Below, in pieces: positions 45,011 through 57,202 of a stretch of DNA of 64,000 nucleotides (position 1 is its first letter; each line of letters opens with the position of its first letter). The DNA is from Poa pratensis. Taxonomy: Eukaryota > Streptophyta > Magnoliopsida > Poales > Poaceae. The stretch covers positions 132,467,505-132,531,504 of the forward strand of contig CAMZMU010000041.1 of NCBI GenBank assembly GCA_947311845.1, given 5' to 3'. A program made the position numbers and the translations under genes. The notes beneath the pieces were generated by a model. The model was given only the letters and a program-made list of their open reading frames with translations, was not told where the DNA came from and did not search any database.

Positions 45011-46730
45011 TCGTGACTTTGACGAGCTAGCGTTTGAAACCTCTCGAGGACAACGAAGACCGTTCGTAGTCGTAGTACCCCCATTGGCGAAAGATCGAAA
45101 GACCACTTTAGCAACCTGTTTCTTCCCATAGTAGCTTAGTATATGTACATGTTGTAAGTTATCTGGCGAGCCTCATCCCAGAACCTAGATCGTAGCATCG
45201 ACCGAGGAGGGAAATGGACCTAACACTTTATTTTTCATGCATGGAAGCCAACTATATATACTTCACCCTTTTTGCGGGGAACTAAATGTTAACAATTTGA
45301 ATGTTCAGATTCTAAAAAATGTTTAGATTTTACAATGATCAGATTTTTGAAAAATGTCCAGATCTGAAAATGTTCAATTTTTTGATATATTCAGATCTTG
45401 AAAAGATACACATTTAATAACGCTAGAACCTTTCAAATTGTAGGTAATTGCAAATTTTGCGCAGAAACACCTGTCGCATTTAATAAGAACAAAACTGAAA
45501 ACACAACTGTATCTCTGAAGGAAGTAACATATTTACAAAAGGAAATTGCGCTTATGAAGTGTTTGAATATCATGTCCAAAGCAGATTTGTAAAGATCATT
45601 AGCTGTCGGTCATTAATACGTAAAATAGTATCAGTTGTTTATTTACAACTTATTTGTACTTGGAAGTCTTGAGCAGCAGTAGCTTACGACTGGTCCTTGT
45701 CCCTATATCTCAGGGAGGTACACGGGGTGCTCAAGGATGTAGGTGAAGGCTCGTACGTGTGCAGCCATCCTTCGAGCTCTGAATTCTGATGGGTTTTCAA
45801 AAGCCTTTCCTAACTGCCCAAGGACTAGGAACGTAGTACGATTCAGATTTAGGGCTTGGCGTTGCGGTATTCGTTGATCAGGACTCAGGGTGGTCGTGCC
45901 ATACCTTAGTAGGAGGATCCGATGATCGGCGTGCGCTTGCTCGGTGATGTAGACAGGGCACTGGGCTGGGCGTCTGCAGGGTAAGACCGGAGACGCCGGA
46001 CCTCGACATGGACACCTACAGCGGGAGTGGACACGTGGCTCCTCGTCCTCGACCCCTACCGCATGAAGGGGGCGCTGATCCTTTTTTTCAACGCTGCGGC
46101 TTTGCCAAGGAGAGGCCGGAATCCGCAGGATCCACTGGCGCCCTGCTCGACGGACTCATGCTCGTCGCCCCTGGTAATCTGGTGCGGCGAGTTCGGGGAA
46201 GGGGCCCGCCGCGAGGTGCAGCCGTGGTTCTCGCATGGGCAGGACAGGTCGTGTTGTGGAGGCCGGCGAGGGCGGGGGCGGCGACGCTCATGTGGTTGAG
46301 CCAGGAGGGGGGGGGGGGGTCGGCCGCCAGGGAGGGGGATAGGAAGGGATGGAAGAGGGAGAGAGGGCGTCGAGTTGGGCCAGCGGAGTGCAGAGAGAAT
46401 CGTGAGGGGCGGGCAAAGTATGGATGTTGGACGAAAGGGGACGATGTAGTGTGGGTCGGCAAACTAAGAAACAAAACTTTTCTTTTAGATAGGAGAGAAG
46501 AAAGGAGAGAAAAGGAAAACCGAAAAAGAGAAAATACCTGATGGTCAAGCCAGATAGACCCGAGCCGGCTGGAGTCCGAGCCAAGTTCATGTCGGGTTGG
46601 GAGACCGAGACCGAGCCCGAGCCGAACTGCTAGGGTTTGGCGCCGGAGGTCTCAGATCAGATCAGATTCGCCGCCAATCGATTCTGAAATCCCCAACACC
46701 CAAGCGTTGCGAGCGAGGCGATCGAGAGAG
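45011..46730. other. Intergenic DNA and probable promoter of next gene
   Basis: No supportable gene. A GC-rich part (46008-46541) has long overlapping frames on both strands, but they are low in complexity (Arg/Gly/Pro-rich) and look compositional. The last 200 bp are GC-rich with the plant element CTAGGGTTTGG (about 46631-46641), suggesting a promoter/5' leader for the gene at 46731. Confidence 0.4.
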
Positions 46731-47165
46731 ATGGCCAACCTGTCCGGTGATTCCCGTCTTTACCAGAGGATGGACGCCGATTCTCACGGTGGCGGCTCCA
46801 GCCTCTCACGGTGCACGAAGGTGAAGGCGGCGGCGGCGGCAGAGGAGGAGAAGGCACTGAAGAAGACGAAGATGGAGGAGGAGGCTGCTGTCGACGAGCA
46901 AGAGCCGGAGCGTAGGGTATATGAAGGCAAGAGGATGGTGAAGAAGAGGCTGCCCATGGAGAAGGTGCTCCGCCTTCTCGCCATCGATCCTAAGCCGCAA
47001 CTAATTAAAGATCCGGGAAGCAATGTCGACCAGGCGAGCCTTGCCTCCTGGAAGCTTCGCAAGTTCGGCATCGGCAAGATCCGCGAGCTCCAGCACACCA
47101 TCCGCGAGGATCTTCGCACCAAGGGCTACGTTCTTGGCTGGGTCACGGATGACGATGAGGAGTAG
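46731..47165 (+). CDS. Small Lys/Glu-rich protein of unknown function
   Basis: Intronless 144-residue frame. I choose the ATG at 46731; a longer version would need a non-ATG start. Visible features are an N-terminal Gly/Ser stretch, an alanine-rich then charged segment (KVKAAAAAEEEKALKKTKME), a basic patch GKRMVKKRLPMEKV (about residues 66-79), a helix-rich C-terminal domain with SWKLRKFGIGKIRELQ (about 106-121), and an acidic DDDEE end. GC-rich codon use at third positions is typical of grass genes. I do not recognise the family. It may be a grass-specific gene or a truncated one. Confidence 0.55.
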   Translation: MANLSGDSRLYQRMDADSHGGGSSLSRCTKVKAAAAAEEEKALKKTKMEEEAAVDEQEPERRVYEGKRMVKKRLPMEKVLRLLAIDPKPQLIKDPGSNVDQASLASWKLRKFGIGKIRELQHTIREDLRTKGYVLGWVTDDDEE

Positions 47166-50100
47166 GAGGCAAAATTGGCTATCCATCAATCAATCTATAT
47201 GCTAATTGATATTAGTGGCGTATGACTTGGGTTGTATAATCTAGAGGCGGATGCCTTAGCACCGCTACTGAACAATCAACTTTTATCTATGGTGTTCCTG
47301 TGATCTTAATTGTTGTTGGTAGTACATATTCTACATATTGTGTTTGCCGTTCCATGATGTTTAGTTCCTTTATGCTGCTGACTAATTTTCCTTTGCTGGA
47401 TATGCTTTGCCGTGCTTGGGCTACTCGCATATTTGAATATTATGGCTGCATGCAGCTCTTTGACTTATTGAACTATATAAGTGCATTCCCTCTGTGCATG
47501 CATTTCCACAGTTTCTAAATTGGTTCCAATTTGTTTACTGTTGATTTGAATTCCTTGTTCATGGCTGATTTGACTCAATTTGGTATCCAATTGGTCCAGG
47601 AAATGTACAACTTGGTGGTCATGGAGCTCATCCGAAAATTGTGTTCATGAATTGGGCACTCTTGTATGTTCTTTAACAAACATGTTAACACTCTTAATAC
47701 AAACTTTACATATCCGGAGAGACAATACTAGGGAATATCTCACAAGCTTATCTCTGCATGATATTATCATAAGCTTTTCTTTTCGACAGCCTGTTGGTTC
47801 GATGAGAATAAGATGTCTAAGATAGTTCATAACTTCATATACTGTGACAGTGACTTTGCACCCAGGAAGTCAGAAAATCTGGCTCCATTTTTTATTTCCA
47901 ACTATATGTTGCTTGAAGTTGTGTTTTGGATTGGTTGCGTATGTTGAAAGAGTGCCAACGTAAATAGCTTAGGAAATTTTATTTGATGGTATCTTGATTT
48001 TCCTTGGCAGCATGTTTTGCATTGATTTTACTATGTTACATGATTGCTGCAATGAATATGCCATTTCACCTTGTTGTTCATTTGTGTTTGTATGCCATGA
48101 CTCTGTAGGCCCTTGTGCAGCCAAACAAGTAACTGCATTTATTATCTCAGCATGTCTGTGATTGTTATCGTTGGAAGTCACTTTTCGATGTTTTTCTTGT
48201 GCAAGGATCCTTGTATGGTTGCTAGCAGAAATTCGTGGTGGAATTACTAACTTGGTCAAATCGGGAGAAGTGCTACGCTACAAGGAACAGAGAAAATTTC
48301 ATCCTTGCTTAGGTATAGTGACATTCATTTGACATATTCACCACTGATCTTTTATCAATTAGACCATTCTTTTTTGGGTCTTGCTATACTTTGCATCTTT
48401 GCTGCATACATCAGCTTTGTGTTTCTGTTTTTAAGGATAAATACAGTACATGACATTCATGATGCAAAGAGCTAGTATTGCATTTCTAGGATGTGGGGTA
48501 CTAGTTCTTTGGTGTTAATCTGGAAAATTCAGTATTGTGTAATCCCTTTTTACTACACAATGACCAACTATATCAGCGGAATAAAGATGAAGAAGTGGGA
48601 ATATCCTCCCGAAGAAATCAAACCCCTTCCATTTAGCAGCCACATGTAGCTGTGCATAGCAAATTATCCTTCTGAGTGAATTACCTCACTTAATCATCAA
48701 TCAAAAGGGAGCATTGATCCATGCCCCACCACGAGATTCCAGGCGAGAGGTGGAGCAAGGTAGAGAAGGAAGGAGTCGTACCCCACGCAGGTGACGAGGC
48801 GGCACTCCCACGAGGAGAGCGGCCCGCAGCTAGCAGCATAGCATCAGGCTCACCATCAAAGGAGGCGCACGCACCGGTCCGCCCGTCACCACTACCGATG
48901 CCATCGCAGCAAACCCTAACCGTAGAACCACCCGTCCAGGGTATCGGCTCCTCTCCCTCTCGCCTAAGCCTGCACACACCATTGCTCTGGGTTCACCCTT
49001 TATTCCACACTCGATGGAGGACAGGGAGCAGGGGCAGGAGAGATTATGACACGATTAGGTGGAGAGGTGTAATGTGATGATGGCGTGACCTTAGTCATCA
49101 TGAGGACATGAGCCTTGCATTTGCATATACAAGCTAATACTCTTACGACTATCCCACCAACAAGCAGTATCCTCCAGAACTTCCAAGAGTCTATTTACAA
49201 TACTTCTTTGCCATGAGCTGCAATTTTAAAATCTTATTAGCATGACAGGGACTAGCTGGAAAGTGGGACCAAACAGCTCGCTTAAAATGGTTCAGTACTT
49301 AATTTCCCACCAATATCTGGCCGCTGTTTCGATTTTCTGGATGAGTTGGCTTACATCGAGATAGACATGACCTTTTTCTTTTCTGGCTCATTTGATAGAC
49401 TACTTCAGGGTTTTATATTATCATGGTCACTGCATAGTATGCATACAAACACACTTCTCCTGAACAGATATTTCTAAAAGCATCGGGTTGCAAACTCTAT
49501 TAAGTTTGACTGGTAAACCTGTTTTTGAGGGAATTGATGGCGGGAAGACCCACATGGAAATGATTCATTTAAAATATGTACAAACCCCAGGGTGTGGGTC
49601 GAAACAATATGCTTGGGGTTCGATAGAAAGCAGAGAAAGGAGGCACTGTGTCAGATTTATGTTGCGACGTGTTTATGTCAGCCAGAGGTCTAGGTATTCT
49701 CAATTTGTCTGCACGATATTTGTACCAGGAAGAAAACTGCAATGAACCCTCTTCTGGACAGTTTCAAGCAAACAGTGGGGGCATTTTGGTGGGCCTGCGC
49801 TTCATAAGGTCAATACTGAATTGGACGAAGTGAACTTTTAATCCAAAGAGTGGTTTAAAGGTCTATACAATTGTATCGAACAATCCGACATTAGGACGAG
49901 AGCTTAGGTCGGGACGCCGACTTTTTGCTCCTGGGAGTTTTATTTTGTTTTAAAAGCAGCATTTGCAAATTCAGTTTTTCTTTTCTGTAAAAGTATCTAG
50001 AGGTACATGGTAGAAAACTCTACATTATCTTTTGCACAAAAAGGGGAGGCGATGAAGGGCTAATATAGACTGTGTGTACCAGGCTTTGAATATGTTTTTA

Positions 50101-50604
50101 CCGAATGCTAATGGACATATTTTTCACAAAACTGCAAGTGCATATAGTATTTCTGCATGTACACCTGTGATTTTTTTCTTAAATTTAACATGCATGTACA
50201 CCTGTGATTTGTTCTTAAATTTACACAAGGTTTTTTTGTTGGCTGCTGCAAGTGACACCAGGCCCAGTTTGCGTATAACCACTTAAAGTCGTCCTCATGG
50301 ATACCATAATCGAGTGGTTAACTGGGTTGTGTAGTTAGAGTGACCACATTGCTGCCTCATTATGTTGGTTTTCAGGAAAACATGGAAAACGAGACACAAC
50401 ACTTGCCATTTTACTGTTTTTTTATTAACTTTACACTATTCCACAAGTCTTGATCTTCGTTCATTGTTTCGTGCTTAAAACGGTGCTGGTTCATGCTTTC
50501 TTTGTTCTATTCGTTTCATATATCTTTCCTCCAATGGTTCTACTTCTTGCATGCAATCCAAGCATGATATGTTATGTCCTAAATAAATCCTGTCTAACCT
50601 CTAG
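47166..50604. other. No confident gene; possible isolated exons
   Basis: Mostly AT-rich, intron-like DNA. One stretch at about 48206-48301 is exon-like: it follows a TAG and precedes GGTATAG, with an open frame reading EIRGGITNLVKSGEVLRYK. I cannot assign it to a family. The missing upstream exons of the acyl-CoA synthetase were looked for here and not seen. GC-rich short frames at 48690-49080 look compositional. Confidence 0.35.
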
Positions 50605-53600
50605 AATGAGGATTTAAGAAAGCTTTGTGCTGACCCGAGAGCAAAAGCTGCTGCCCTGGCTGACATGGATTCTATTGGAAAGGAATCACAGGTTTCTCTC
50701 TTCCTGACCTTTACATATTTCCTCCTCAAGTAATCTGTTGTGGATATCATCCCTTAATAAATCCATTCATCTGCCAGCTAAGAGGTTTTGAATTTTCCAA
50801 AGCTGTTAGTCCTGTTACTGAACCATTCACAGTGGAACATGGTCTCTTCACCCCCACCTTCAAGGTAGGCTCGCTAATTCTGTTATCTATACTACTATTA
50901 AAAGAGCAAACTTGTGTTGTGCTGTGTTGATACATTAAATCAGGACCGTTTAATGTGATCAATGTTCCAGATCAAATCTTGAAACGGTATGTGTCCTTTT
51001 TGCGTTTCGCACCTTACCCCGTATGGGAAAAAAATCCCCTACGTCGCCGCAATCCTGCATCGCGCGAGTCTGCAGGCCGCAGCGCGAGTTCGCTGCCTGT
51101 TTTCCGCTCGGTGCGCTCGCCGCCGCCCGCGCTCGACTACCCCGCCTTCGGAAGAGATCCCGCTGCCGTAATATACGTGTGCTGCCGTCGCTGCAGCAAT
51201 CCCCACGCCCGACTACCCCACCCTAAGCAGAGATGCGGCTGCCGCAATCTCCGCGCGCCGCGGCCGAAATCCCCCGCCCGACTATCCCACCCGTAGTAGA
51301 CGTTGACGCCGCAATCCCCGCGCTCCTGTCGCCGACGACCCCACACCGTCGACGCCGCTTCCGTCCAGCCACGCCGCCGCCCCCGACCTCGGCTCGCCGC
51401 CGGAAGCCCGCCTGTTCACATCGCCGGGATTCTAATCGAAGACGACGACGTGGACCTCCACTGTATTGCTGGTTGATCTCATCTTGTGTGAATGGCTCAG
51501 GATAAACCACAATCCTCAGCGGTAAAGAAAAAATTCCACAGGCTTCAATTTCCTAACCACGAGCTTCAGTTAACATGGATGTAGCAATAACCAGCATCTT
51601 CAGTTAACCAGCAGCTTTAAGATTGATGTATTTATTCGGATTTTTTTTAGGAAAACGGCGACATAAGATGCTATATATTCTGGATATTTATGTTTTAGTA
51701 TTTCTTCGTTTAATTGTTCCGGTGACGAACATTGATGTATTTATAAAGCTACAACCCTTTACTGGTTAAGAGCCTTCGAAAGTATATAAGAATTGTGTTT
51801 GTATGAAATTAGTTGCATGCATATGAATTATTACTCATGCATTTGTCATGTACATTTTGTGCAGGAAACACACCACCGAGGTATTGATTACTTATAATGT
51901 TTGACATTGAATAGCAATGAGAATTGGGTGAATCGCTCCTTGGGCAGACTGTGTAAGTGTTTCATCCTTTCCGAATATCCTACTTGTGGAATTCAGATGC
52001 ATAACTGCCTCCTCCACCACCGCCGTGTTATTGCCTTTGATTTAGTTACTTGGTTTACCAAATCAAAATTCTCTGCCGAGCTTAAATCCTTAAATTTGTG
52101 TGTTCTATTAAGGTTATGGAGAAAAAAATTATCTGCACATACTTTTCAGTCCTTCATGTCCGGTGTTTACACAACCAATTTCAGTCTTTTTAACCAAGTC
52201 TGTAGACAGATTATCTCACTTTTGCTGCTACATGTGTTCAACATAAGCCTGGATCTGTTCATAATTGCAGGAAGTTAGGCCTGTAGGACAAATCACAAGT
52301 TTCAGTCACGCCGAAGTCCAGATTTTCTTTTTCGATAAAGGCGCTTTACTTGCATGAATTTAAATTGGTCAACATTTGATCAATGTGAAACAATGGCTAG
52401 CAAATTTCTAATGAAATTTTTACTATAATTTGTACATCCACTTTGATGGATATCTGGTTTACTGAACCATGCTGCTTGCCCCTTAGTACACAACAATATT
52501 CTTCCCACACATGTGAACTGCCTTATTTAATTGGTCTCCTAATTCCTAAAAAATTCCAGAAGCACCTAAGCTTGCTGATATTTTTAGAAGATTATTTTTT
52601 CAGTAGATGCAGTGTTTAATGATCCCACAAACGGAAGTAACAATATATGGTGCTTAGGTATATCTACCTGCAACAAGGACAACAAGGTCGGTACTTAAAC
52701 TTACCCCCTTTTAACGAGTGGCATGCTGCTGCTTCTATATATACTAGACATAGGTTGCATCTACCTGCTTCATGCACTAATTTCTTGATAAATATGAATG
52801 AGAAATCACAGCGATTCAGTTTCTATTCTCTGTTCAGTAGAAGCAGATTTATCAATTTGTAACTGATCATGCATGACATATATTAATAGCATCTCTATAT
52901 TGCTACTTCATTGGCATATTTGTTTTGTCACTGTAGGCACGTTGAAACCCGTCCCTCTGCAAATTTGACAAATAAACAACATGAAAAATGCAGTTTATGA
53001 CAAACTTGATCAATATATAACATAGTTATAAGTAGTTATGTGTTCAAAGTAATCAGGTTTCTGTGGCTATAACATTTTTCATCCATATGTGTTGTTGAGT
53101 TTCGGTTATTTGTGGCGGTTCCTTGCCGGAAAAATTACTGCACTAGCAAAAAAAGAGCTGCAAGACAAAGTATCATGAAACAGAGCCTAGATTGGCAGAT
53201 TGTAACTTGTACGTGATTTAGACCTGCGCAATAGATTTCAATCAAGTCAAGAAGAATAAGACACAAGAAACCAGTGAGATGTAAGTTTCTCATTGCAACA
53301 GAGCTGGTGCAAAACTTAGCTCCCCAACTGTTCTCCAATAAGACAACATGAAGTGTTCAAAATTTTGTCATCTTTCAAAATTTAGTTCCAACAAGTTTAA
53401 GTGTTCCGATCACTATTGTAAGTTTCAAACTACAAGTGTGTTTGCAAGTGATTGTGGGCATATGTAGACCTTTTTTCTCTATGTTGCCAGAATGAATAAT
53501 TACAACGGCTATACTTTATGTTCGCACTGACAAGCACATGTCCATAAACTTTGTTGGATGGATTGAGATATTTTTTTTCGTTTCGAGTACGATGTTTTTG

Positions 53601-54091
53601 CAAATTTCATGAAATTTACATACATTGGAGAGCAGAAGTATACTTTTTGCTTCGATCAATTTTCTTCTACCGAACGTCAGTGTGTATTGCTCTGGCTTTT
53701 GGGTTTTCATAAATGTCATTAAATGTCTTGGTTCATAGTCCACATTAGGACATGTGGTGTGAAGACATCAGCAATATGTTCAAAAAAAGGGTAGGCGGGA
53801 AGAAAGAGATATGTGGTTGAAGGAAGAAATCCGTCGATGAAACGGTGTTTTATCTTAAGGACATCCTCTATTGGATTCAAAAAAAAAAAACGTTTGTTCT
53901 AATGTGAAGATGTGCATTGCACGTGCCGGCTAACTAGTAGAAGATAAATAAGGGAAAGCTAACCTCTGAAGTCTGAACTCTATATTCATTCGCAGGTCAA
54001 GAGACCGCAAGCTAAGGCCTACTTCACCAAAGAACTTGCGGATATGTATGCGCAGCTGCGTGAAGTCGAATCAGCCAGACAGAAGCTGTAG
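50605..54091 (+). pseudogene. Long-chain acyl-CoA synthetase, C-terminal exons only
   Basis: Three consecutive in-phase exons encode the extreme C-terminus of a peroxisomal-type (LACS6/7-like) enzyme, which activates fatty acids with CoA. They are 50605-50691 (LRKLCADPRAKAAALADMD), 50778-50864 (LRGFEFSKAV and HGLFTPTFK) and 53996-54091 (VKRPQAKAYFTKELADMYAQ, ending QKL and stop). All have AG/GT borders and join without a frame change. The AMP-binding catalytic domain (several hundred residues) is absent from the window, so this is a 3' fragment unless distant exons lie beyond recognition. The last intron is 3.1 kb because of a Helitron; without it the intron would be 79 bp. The terminal QKL is at best a weak PTS1. 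Confidence 0.72.
50886..53937. mobile_element. Non-autonomous Helitron in LACS intron
   Basis: The 5' end TCTATACTACTATTAAAAG follows an A, and the 3' end ...GGCTAACTAG precedes a T, as expected for Helitron insertion between A and T without target duplication. A small hairpin GTGCA-T-TGCAC (with GCACGTGC) lies about 15 bp before the CTAG end. The 3,052 bp hold no Rep/helicase gene. A GC-rich stretch (50990-51480), unlike the AT-rich rest, looks like captured gene or promoter DNA. Helitrons move by rolling-circle replication and often capture gene pieces. Confidence 0.8.
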
Positions 54092-54974
54092 TTACCCACT
54101 GAACGTTCAGAATTAAGTTTCAACCAAGAAATAGTTGCTTTTCACACGAAAAATGGATTTTTTACAAGCACGGCAAGGACTTGTGGCAATAACTCTTGAA
54201 CCTTTCGCCCCGTGAGCTGGAATAACTTTCACCAATCAACAGTCATGATTGTTGCTGGGTGTGGTTATCCTTATAAAGGAATAAACTGAAAGCCCCAATA
54301 TAAATATTCATTCATTATTTTCGTAGAATAATACAAGTGTTCCTGATGCAGAGGTAACAAGAAACTGAAGATACACTCATACCTGTAATTTTATCCAAGA
54401 ACACAGTGTAACCATCATCAAATAGCCGTCTGATTGCACTTTTACACAGTTCCTCATGAGTGCCACCTCGCATGTTAGAAGGGTTTTATCCCGAAAAGTC
54501 GTTTGTGCTCCGGTGCTCCCTTCTTTTTTTTAAATTAAAAAATATTTAGACGATTTAAAATAAATTGAAAATAATTCTTGATGTAGTCCATGATGTAGCC
54601 TACGAACGTGTAAAATCACAACACGAATTCTGTTTACTATGGGCTACGCATGACAAAATCTTAAAAGTTTTGGAGATTTAAAACACTATACTCAGATCTA
54701 CATTTGTCTTTTTTGTGTATTTTTAATTAAATTTGCATGTTTTAAGAATATATCATTGAGAATATCCATGATTGTTTTCACTTTAAAAAATCTTTAAAAT
54801 ATGATTTTTGATTTTTTTAAACACATGGAGCCCTGACGGGAGCAAGAAATCTCCCAATAAACTCTAAACCACCTGTAATTTTATCCTAAACCTCTAGACA
54901 CTTTATTTCTTCCTTGCAAGGTTTAGAGTTTATTTTTCAAAAAACTGCTGGTTTTAAGGCATGTCGTTACAAGT
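54092..54974. other. 3' flank of LACS fragment
   Basis: No gene. A 45 bp word AAATAGCCGTCTGATTGCAC...CAGTTCCTCATGAGTG (54424-54468) recurs at 54979-55021 as the outer end of the next segment, and inverted at about 57565-57600. A TTTTTTAAATTAAAAAATATTTAGACG-like AT-rich tract fills 54520-54850. Confidence 0.5.
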
Positions 54975-55239
54975 CAGACAAATAGCCGTCTGATCGCACT
55001 TTGACACAGTTCCTCATGAGTGGGACCCATCGGACTGGCCGGTCTTGTCAAGGAAATAGCAAAGCAGCAAGGGCGCATTTCATGGAGCAGTTGGAGTGCT
55101 CTTGGGCTGGCGGGCGAGCGAGCTATTATTGGCGACCGCGACCAGCGACTCCTCCTTGGTCTTCTGCCTGGAGCCGACGAGCAGTTGGAGTTCCAGCGTG
55201 CGAGGCGGGCGCCGGGCGGGCCTACGCCTTGGTCAGCTT

Positions 55240-55690
55240 GAGGAACGCCCTCGAGTCGTACGCCGGCAGCGCGTGGTACACCAGGAGAGTGACGACTGAC
55301 GAGGTCGGCGCGGGGCATCACGTCGACGTCCGGCGCCCCCTTGGCATGGAACGCGGCGTATTCTAGCGCGAACAGGGTGAGCACATTATCCATGGCCGCC
55401 TGCTATACGCCGGTAGCTCGCCGGGGGTGCGCAAACCGCTTGCACCCGGCCTTCTCTAGCAGCCTGGTGAGGTTAATGACGGAGGGCATGTCGAAGAGGC
55501 CGTCGAACTCCATGGACCCCGAGATCCCGAGCACCGTTAAGTTGTAGGGCTTCTGCTTGACGGCCTTGGTCAATGAGGCGTCGTACGTGTCGCCGGTGCT
55601 GGCGGCGGCCGCGAACCCAAAACCTCCGCCCTCAAGCTTGGCCATCTTGACGCTGCCCACGTGGCTGCTGGCCGCGTTGCCGGCGGCCTG
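55240..55690 (-). pseudogene. Fasciclin-like arabinogalactan (FLA) gene fragment
   Basis: Minus-strand frames resemble plant FLA cell-surface proteins. The first shows LTVLGISGSMEFDGLFDMPS and then INLTRLLEKAGCKRF; it is open from 55660 to 55403 and then stops. The next frame continues NVLTLFALEYAAFHAKGAPD, a FAS1-domain H1-like motif, followed by VTLLVYHALPAY in a third frame. At least two frameshifts and a stop occur within 450 bp. There is no signal peptide or GPI signal. It seems to be a captured, decayed fragment. Confidence 0.6.
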
Positions 55691-56041
55691 TTACAAGGTG
55701 TGGGTGAGCGTTTCATCGCCCGGGAGCGCTCGCAGCTTCTTTTTGTCCCATACTCCAAGTATAGTCGAGCCTTCTCATACTCGCAGCCGCTCTGCTGGTC
55801 TCTTGCTCCTACGCATCACGATTACCTCCTGCCACAGGCGCGTTGCGATGTCTGCACGTATTATACGTACCCGCTGCTACGTACAAAGCGCAATAAAAAT
55901 ATTACGCATGCTTGGCCTGACTGTGCCGTGCAGTCAGGTACGAGTGGATGGTGCCGTGCAGCGTGGACAAGTGCTGATCGAGCTCGTCCCAGGCATCGGA
56001 TATGAGCGCGAACATGGCGGCGTCTGCGAGGACGAGGCAGG

Positions 56042-57202
56042 CATTATTAGGAAAAAGCTTATCAGTGGCACACCTTTTTGAAATTCTGTGGCGTATATCG
56101 GATGCATCACAGAATTCACGCCACTAAATTTTATTTCTGTGGCGCATATCTACATGTGCCACAGAATTCTCACATTTCTGTGGCGCATCTACAAAATATA
56201 TGTCCAAGAATTTCCAAAAAAAATAAAAAAGGTTCAAAATTTCAAAAAAAAAAGGAAAAAACAAAAAAATGAAATAATTTGGAAAAACCTAAATATTTGA
56301 ATTTTTTGAACATCTAATAAGACTGAAAACATATCTCAAATGATGACTTCCCACTAGGTCACTCATCCTCAGATTGCTCCAACCCAAGCATGCTTAACTT
56401 CTAAGTTCTGTTCAATTCAGCTACCATTATGCTAATAAAGTTATTATTGATATAATTATCCCATCAAACATCTTAAGTCTTGTATGTGTATATATGTTTG
56501 TGTAGTTTATGTGTGGTATGTGGATATATGTGTTTTTAAATTTCAAAAAAAATCAAAAACTACAAAAATTTCAAAAGGAAATTCAAAATTTTCAAATTAT
56601 CCAAAAAAAATTAAAAAATTAAAAAAACTTCAAAAAAATCCAAAAATCCAAAAAAATGAAAATTTAAGATTTTTTTTAAAAAATGACAAAAAAATAAAAA
56701 AATTAGTTTTTAAAAAAATAAAAATTAGTTTTTTTGAAATTTCTAAAAATTTAGAATTCCTCGAAATTTTAATTTTTTCTGAATTTTTTAATTTTTTTGT
56801 CATTTTAAAAAAATTACATTTTTTTCTTAAATTTTCAATTTTTTTGGATTTGTTGATTTTTTCTGAAGTTTTCTGGATTTTTTGAATTTTTTTGGATTTT
56901 TTGAAAATTTTGAATTTTCTTTTGAAACTTTTGTGACGCGTACAGCAATATGCGCCACATAATTTTGTATTTCTGTGGCGCATATCAATGTGCGTCACAG
57001 ATACATGTGGTTTGCGTGCGCTACGGAATTCCATAATTTCTGTGGCGCATATATTTCTGTGGCGCGTGTGGTTTGCGTGCGCTACAGAATTCCATAATTT
57101 CTGTGGCGCATTTGTATGCGCTACAGAAATATTTCTGTGGCGCATGGCTAATTTGGTGCGCCACAGAAAGTGGTTCCACCTATAGCCGTTTTCTTAGTAG
57201 TG
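56042..57202. mobile_element. Non-autonomous CACTA element
   Basis: The left end CATTATTAGGAAAAAGC and the inverted right end CACTACTAAGAAAACGGC are CACTA-type termini. The flanking triplets are AGG and TGG, a 3 bp duplication with one mismatch. Subterminal repeats of TTCTGTGGCGCATAT in both orientations lie at 56080-56190 and 56935-57170, as expected for transposase-binding arrays. The middle is AT-rich low-complexity DNA with no transposase. It includes an antisense 5S rRNA-like tract. Confidence 0.83.
56342..56430 (-). ncRNA. 5S rRNA-like fossil
   Basis: On the minus strand the tract contains AAGTTAAGCATGCTTGGG, equal to the box A region of plant 5S rRNA with one change. It is followed at the correct distance by GGATGAGTGACCTAGTGGGA, equal to the box C region with few changes. 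The 5' portion of 5S is weak and the 3' end is missing. It may be derived from a 5S gene or a 5S-derived SINE. It is unlikely to be transcribed as a functional rRNA. Confidence 0.65.

Noticed and set aside
46008..46541. 177-codon ORF as a gene
   Set aside because: It is GC-driven with overlapping long frames on the other strand, low complexity and no motif.
51230..51510. Arg/Pro-rich ORFs in the Helitron
   Set aside because: They occur on both strands in a GC-rich patch with no recognisable domain; treated as captured or compositional DNA.
56342..56430. Functional 5S rRNA gene
   Set aside because: Only the promoter-like half is preserved, with changes, and the 3' end is missing. It sits within a transposon rather than an array.
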